From positions 62,001-126,000 of the forward strand of contig CAWBFS010000017.1 of NCBI GenBank assembly GCA_963788085.1: a stretch of DNA of 64,000 nucleotides, read 5' to 3'. Below, one piece after another: positions 61,017 through 64,000 of the stretch (positions within the stretch are counted from its first letter, which is position 1; each line of letters starts with the position of its first letter). The notes under the pieces were generated by a model. That model worked only from the letters and a program-made list of their open reading frames with translations, was not told the DNA's origin and did not search any database. Source of the stretch: AP-15 sp963788085. GTDB lineage: Bacteria; Pseudomonadota; Alphaproteobacteria; ATCC43930; CGMCC-115725. A program made the position numbers and the translations under genes.

Positions 61017-61511
61017 GTGAAGATCGAGCTGAAAATTCTCGACCCGCGGCTGTCCGGCTGGGGTTTCCCGAGACGAGGATCGCATCTCGCGGCGGGGCTC
61101 GACCTGCACGCCTGCCTCGACGCTCCTCTCGTCCTGCCGCCGCAAGCGCCCGCCACGCTGATCTCCGCCGGCATCGCCTTTCGCATTGGCGACCCCGAAT
61201 GGTGCGCTCTGGTGCTGCCGCGTTCCGGCCTCGGCCACAAGCGGGGGCTGGTTCTCGGCAACACGGTCGGGGTGATCGACGCCGATTACGAGGGACCGTG
61301 CCTCATATCGGCGTGGAACCGCAATCCTGCGCAAGGCGGTGAAGTAATCGAGATCCGGCCCGGGGACCGTATCGCCCAGCTCGTCTTCACCCGCATTACG
61401 CGGCCGGACTTTGTAGTTGTGCCGGCGTTTTCGGGGGGCGGCGGCCGGCAGGAATCCGGGTTCGGTTCGACCGGCGTCGAGGCCGCTTGTCCCGATCCGC
61501 TTCCGGGGTGA
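61017..61511 (+). CDS. dut: dUTP diphosphatase
   Basis: A 164-residue trimeric dUTPase that hydrolyses dUTP to dUMP. The conserved motifs are present: 'HLAAGLDLHACLDAPLVL', 'ALVLPRSGLGHKRGLVLGNT', 'VGVIDADYEGPCLISAWN', 'EIRPGDRIAQLVF' and the C-terminal 'ESGFGSTGV'. GTG 61017 is 4 bp after the coaBC stop, a normal pairing. The protein extends about 11 residues past the last motif. Confidence 0.93.
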   Translation: MKIELKILDPRLSGWGFPRRGSHLAAGLDLHACLDAPLVLPPQAPATLISAGIAFRIGDPEWCALVLPRSGLGHKRGLVLGNTVGVIDADYEGPCLISAWNRNPAQGGEVIEIRPGDRIAQLVFTRITRPDFVVVPAFSGGGGRQESGFGSTGVEAACPDPLPG

Positions 61512-61560
61512 CAATCCCACCAAGAAGACCCGGAAACACGGGGTGGCGGTTCGGGAAAAG

Positions 61561-62016
61561 ATGATTCGGTTAACCAAGAAACTGCTTTTCGCTATCGAGG
61601 CGGTGCTCGATATCGCTTACAATGGCGGTCACGCGCCGGTGCGTTCATCCGAGATTACCGAGCGCCAAGGCATTCCCCGCCGTTATCTGGAACCGGTGCT
61701 GCAGGAGCTGGTGCGGCACAAGATCCTTCGCGGGATCCGGGGTCCGAGCGGCGGCTACAAGCTGGCCCGCGAGCGGCGGCGGATCAGCCTCGGCGACATC
61801 GTGCGCACGTTGCGGGGGCTCGAGACGGCGGAAGATCCGATCACCGACCCGGCCGGCAGCGCGCTCGGTCATCAGATCGTGCGGCCGCTGTGGCTCGACC
61901 TTCAGCAGGAGATGATGAGGCGGCTCGACTCGCTAACCCTCGATGAGCTTTGTGGTCGCGCGCACCGGGCCGGCATCGCCGGCCGCGCCACCGAATACAC
62001 CGATTTCGAGATTTGA
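61561..62016 (+). CDS. Rrf2-family transcriptional regulator
   Basis: A 151-residue winged-helix regulator. The HTH is in the N-terminal 80 residues ('AIEAVLDIAYNGGHAPVRSS', 'RQGIPRRYLEPVLQELVRHK'), the wing is 'IRGPSGGYKLARERRRISLG', and the dimerisation helix follows. It lacks the three clustered Cys of the Fe-S members IscR/RirA (only one Cys, near the end), so it resembles CymR-type cysteine regulators. ATG 61561, or GTG 61543. Immediately upstream of cysK, which it may control. Confidence 0.87.
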   Translation: MIRLTKKLLFAIEAVLDIAYNGGHAPVRSSEITERQGIPRRYLEPVLQELVRHKILRGIRGPSGGYKLARERRRISLGDIVRTLRGLETAEDPITDPAGSALGHQIVRPLWLDLQQEMMRRLDSLTLDELCGRAHRAGIAGRATEYTDFEI

Positions 62017-62079
62017 GCGGGCGAGCCTAGATAATCACAATCGCCTATATCGATTCGAACCAGTAGAGGGGAAGGGCTG

Positions 62080-63057
62080 ATGGACACCGCGACGAGCACC
62101 AGAGAGCAGAGCGCCGAGTTTCGCGGCCGGGTCTATGACAGCATCGCCGACACGATCGGGGCGACTCCGCTCGTCCGCCTCCATCGCCTCGCAAAGAATG
62201 CCGGAGCAAATGCCGATATTCTGGCCAAATGCGAGTTCTTCAATCCGTTCGACTCGGTCAAGGATCGCATCGGGGTCTCGATGATCGCCGCCGCCGAGGC
62301 CGCCGGCCGGATCAAGCCCGGTACCGTGCTGGTCGAGCCGACCTCCGGCAACACCGGGATCGCGCTCGCCTTTGTGTGCGCCGCGAAAGGCTATCGGCTC
62401 ATTCTGACGATGCCGGAGAGCATGTCGCTCGAGCGCCGCAAGATGCTGATGTTGCTCGGCGCCGAACTAGAGTTGACCCCGGCCGCGCAAGGGATGCGCG
62501 GCGCCATCGCCAAGGCCGAGGAAATCGTCGGATCGTTGCCCGACGCGTTCATCCCGCAACAGTTTCAGAACCCGGCCAACCCGGAGATCCATCGCCGCAC
62601 GACGGCCGAGGAAATCTGGAAGGACACCGGCGGCGCGGTCGACGCGGTGGTCAGCGGGGTCGGAACCGGCGGTACCCTGACTGGAGTCGGCTCGGTCCTC
62701 AAGCCCCGCAAGCCCGGTCTGAAGATGATCGCGGTCGAGCCCGAGGATAGCGCGGTGCTGTCGGGCGGGCCCCCGGGCTCGCACAGAATCCAGGGGATCG
62801 GCGCCGGCTTTATCCCGGATATTCTCGACACCAGCCTGATCGACGAGATCGTCCGGATCGGCAACGACACCGCCGTCAACTGTGCGCGGGAGGCGGCTCG
62901 GCTAGAAGGTCTTGCGGTCGGGATCTCGTCGGGGGCGGCGCTCGCCGCCGCTCTCGAAGTCGGCGCGCGCCCCGAGATGGCGGGCAAGACGATCGTCGTG
63001 GTGTTGCCCGATTTTGCCGAGCGTTACCTATCGACGGTTCTGTTCGACGGTATCTGA
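62080..63057 (+). CDS. cysK: Cysteine synthase A
   Basis: A 325-residue PLP-dependent O-acetylserine sulfhydrylase making cysteine. PLP Lys is in 'CEFFNPFDSVKDRIGVSMI', the substrate loop is 'VLVEPTSGNTGIALAFVCAA', the phosphate loop is 'VVSGVGTGGTLTGVGSVLK', and the family-typical 'HRIQGIGAGFIPDILDTSLI' is present. ATG 62080 has GAGGGGAAGG upstream. Flanked by an Rrf2 regulator and a ThiF/MoeB-type gene (8 bp downstream), a typical sulfur-metabolism cluster. Confidence 0.95.
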   Translation: MDTATSTREQSAEFRGRVYDSIADTIGATPLVRLHRLAKNAGANADILAKCEFFNPFDSVKDRIGVSMIAAAEAAGRIKPGTVLVEPTSGNTGIALAFVCAAKGYRLILTMPESMSLERRKMLMLLGAELELTPAAQGMRGAIAKAEEIVGSLPDAFIPQQFQNPANPEIHRRTTAEEIWKDTGGAVDAVVSGVGTGGTLTGVGSVLKPRKPGLKMIAVEPEDSAVLSGGPPGSHRIQGIGAGFIPDILDTSLIDEIVRIGNDTAVNCAREAARLEGLAVGISSGAALAAALEVGARPEMAGKTIVVVLPDFAERYLSTVLFDGI

Positions 63058-63065
63058 GGCACCCG

Positions 63066-63846
63066 ATGGAGCTCTCGGAGGAGCAGTTTCAGCGCTATGC
63101 CCGGCATCTGATCCTCGATGAAGTCGGCGAGGAGGGGCAGGTCCGGCTGTTGTCCTCGCGCGTCCTCGTCGTCGGCGCCGGCGGCCTCGGCTCGCCGTTG
63201 CTGCTCTATCTCGCCGCCGCCGGGGTCGGGACCCTTGGCATCACCGATGCCGACCGGGTCGACCTGACCAATCTGCAGCGGCAGATCGTGCATGCGACCG
63301 ATCGTATCGGTGCGCTGAAGGTCGACAGCGCCCGGCACACGCTCGCCGCGGTCAACCCCGGCGTGCAGGTCGAAACCCACCCGCTGCGGCTCGGGCCGGA
63401 CAATGCCGAGGCAATGATCCGACGACTACGACCTCGTCGCCGACGGCAGCGACAATTTCGAGACGCGGTACCTGCTGACGGATCTTTGCTGCCGGCTCAA
63501 AAAGCCTCTGGTCGCGGCGGCACTGTCCCCGTTCGAGGGCCAGCTCTCGACGTTCAAGCCGTATCTCGGCTCCGGCCACCCCTGCTATCGCTGCCTGTTC
63601 CGCGACCCTCCGCCGCCCGACCTCGTGCCGCGCTGCGAGACCGCCGGCATTCTCGGCGCAGTCGCCGGCGTTCTCGGCACCCTGCAGGCCGTCGAGGTGC
63701 TGAAGGAACTCCTGCAGCTCGGCGAGAGCCTCGACGGCACGCTTCTGCTTTATGACGCGCTGCGCGCCCGTTTCCATTCAATCCGCATCAACAAGGATCC
63801 CGACTGCCCGACCTGCGGGGGCACGGCAGGGTCGAACGCGATATAG
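63066..63846 (+). CDS. ThiF/MoeB/HesA-family adenylyltransferase (frameshifted)
   Basis: A 259-residue E1-like enzyme that adenylates the C terminus of a ubiquitin-like sulfur carrier (ThiS/MoaD/CysO type). It shows the opening 'EEQFQRYARHLILDEVGEEG', nucleotide motif 'VLVVGAGGLGSPLLLYLAAA', 'ITDADRVDLTNLQRQIVHAT', active-site region 'CETAGILGAVAGVLG' and zinc Cys pairs 'CYRC' and 'CPTC'. A +1 insertion (CC at 63419/63420, GATCCGACGAC) shifts the frame at 'EAMI/DDYDLVADGSDN'. It is 8 bp after cysK and likely co-transcribed for sulfur transfer. Confidence 0.83.
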
Positions 63847-63859
63847 ACCCCGCCCAGCC

Positions 63860-64000
63860 TCAAACAGCAGGGCGGGAGCGGATTTCGTCGGGGATCTTTC
63901 GCGGGAGGAACTGGCCGTCGGTGAGGCTCGCATGGAATTGGCCGTTCTCGACGACGATTTTGCCGCGCAGGATGGTCATGCTCGGCCAGACGGCGACCTC
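63860..64000 (-). CDS. Dihydropyrimidinase/hydantoinase-like amidohydrolase, C-terminal fragment
   Basis: Only the last 46 codons are in the window; the gene continues beyond 64000. The visible sequence, 'MTILRGKIVVENGQFHASLT' and 'DGQFLPRKIPDEIRSRPAV', matches the C-terminal beta-sandwich end of dihydropyrimidinase-type amidohydrolases, including the 'G.FLPRK' ending. TGA at 63860. Convergent with the ThiF-type gene. Confidence 0.65.
   Translation of the reverse strand, partial: EVAVWPSMTILRGKIVVENGQFHASLTDGQFLPRKIPDEIRSRPAV

Noticed and set aside
5650..63420. Link between the insertions and GATC (methylation) sites
   Set aside because: Several insertions touch GATC (5651, 14951, 18284, 63419), but GATC is frequent in this DNA and most breaks are simple homopolymer extensions, so no link can be claimed by eye.
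1..64000. CRISPR arrays, prophage or intact insertion sequences
   Set aside because: No regularly spaced repeats with unique spacers, no integrase or structural phage genes and no complete transposase were found; the only element-like gene is the decayed HTH at 55323-55676.

Overview
The window is GC-rich chromosomal DNA from an alphaproteobacterium, most likely Hyphomicrobiales or Rhodospirillales. The evidence is gene content and order: tlpA / argH-lptM-lysA-TIGR02302, echA-mutM / ubiE-ubiB-coaBC-dut, a GluQ-RS, a CIRCE-controlled groEL, a (2S)-methylsuccinyl-CoA dehydrogenase, and several tiny proteins of kinds I know mainly from Bradyrhizobium-like genomes. No rRNA, tRNA, CRISPR array or intact insertion sequence was found.

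Layout. 0.2-10.1 kb: a catabolic-looking cluster (HpaB-type FADH2 monooxygenase, D-aminoacylase-type amidohydrolase, MmgE/PrpD, TcuA-like flavoprotein, aldo/keto reductase, carboxymuconolactone decarboxylase-like protein, luciferase-like monooxygenase, methyltransferase). 10.4-15.4 kb: a three-gene operon for a 2-oxoacid:ferredoxin oxidoreductase with its own NAD(P)H-ferredoxin flavoprotein. 15.5-17.7 kb: a small secreted protein, a quinol-monooxygenase-like protein and a CoA transferase. 17.7-20.8 kb: an overlapping GT2 / radical SAM-SPASM / GT-C cassette. 20.8-29.3 kb: LLM oxidoreductase, dinB, SDR, GSH-dependent isomerase, Mcd, small membrane or lipoproteins, ACT protein, NUDIX protein, gluQ. 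29.3-40.8 kb: housekeeping (esterase, tlpA, argH, lptM-like, lysA, TIGR02302, DUF882 peptidase, rubrerythrin-VIT transporter, D-2-hydroxyacid dehydrogenase, pyrC). 40.9-45.9 kb: groEL without groES, a transglutaminase-like protein and the potassium transporter kup. 45.9-48.8 kb: an island of very small genes with a 15-bp tandem repeat and a possible structured RNA. 48.8-52.5 kb: an HTH-adenylate cyclase-TPR fusion beside two tandem secreted paralogues. 53.0-64.0 kb: thiolase, AcuI-like reductase, a decayed HTH protein, echA-mutM, ubiE-ubiB-coaBC-dut, Rrf2-cysK-moeB/thiF and the tail of a dihydropyrimidinase-like gene.

Two things run through the whole window. First, sixteen reading frames carry clean single-base insertions (21 in total, mostly a homopolymer lengthened by one), against only two deletions. 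These look like sequence or assembly errors rather than biology, so I annotate full-length genes across them and give each break point. Second, GC-rich palindromic REP-like repeats sit in most intergenic gaps. In four genes they supply part of the coding sequence: inside pyrC, at the end of gluQ, and at the starts of the lptM-like gene and the GT-C glycosyltransferase.
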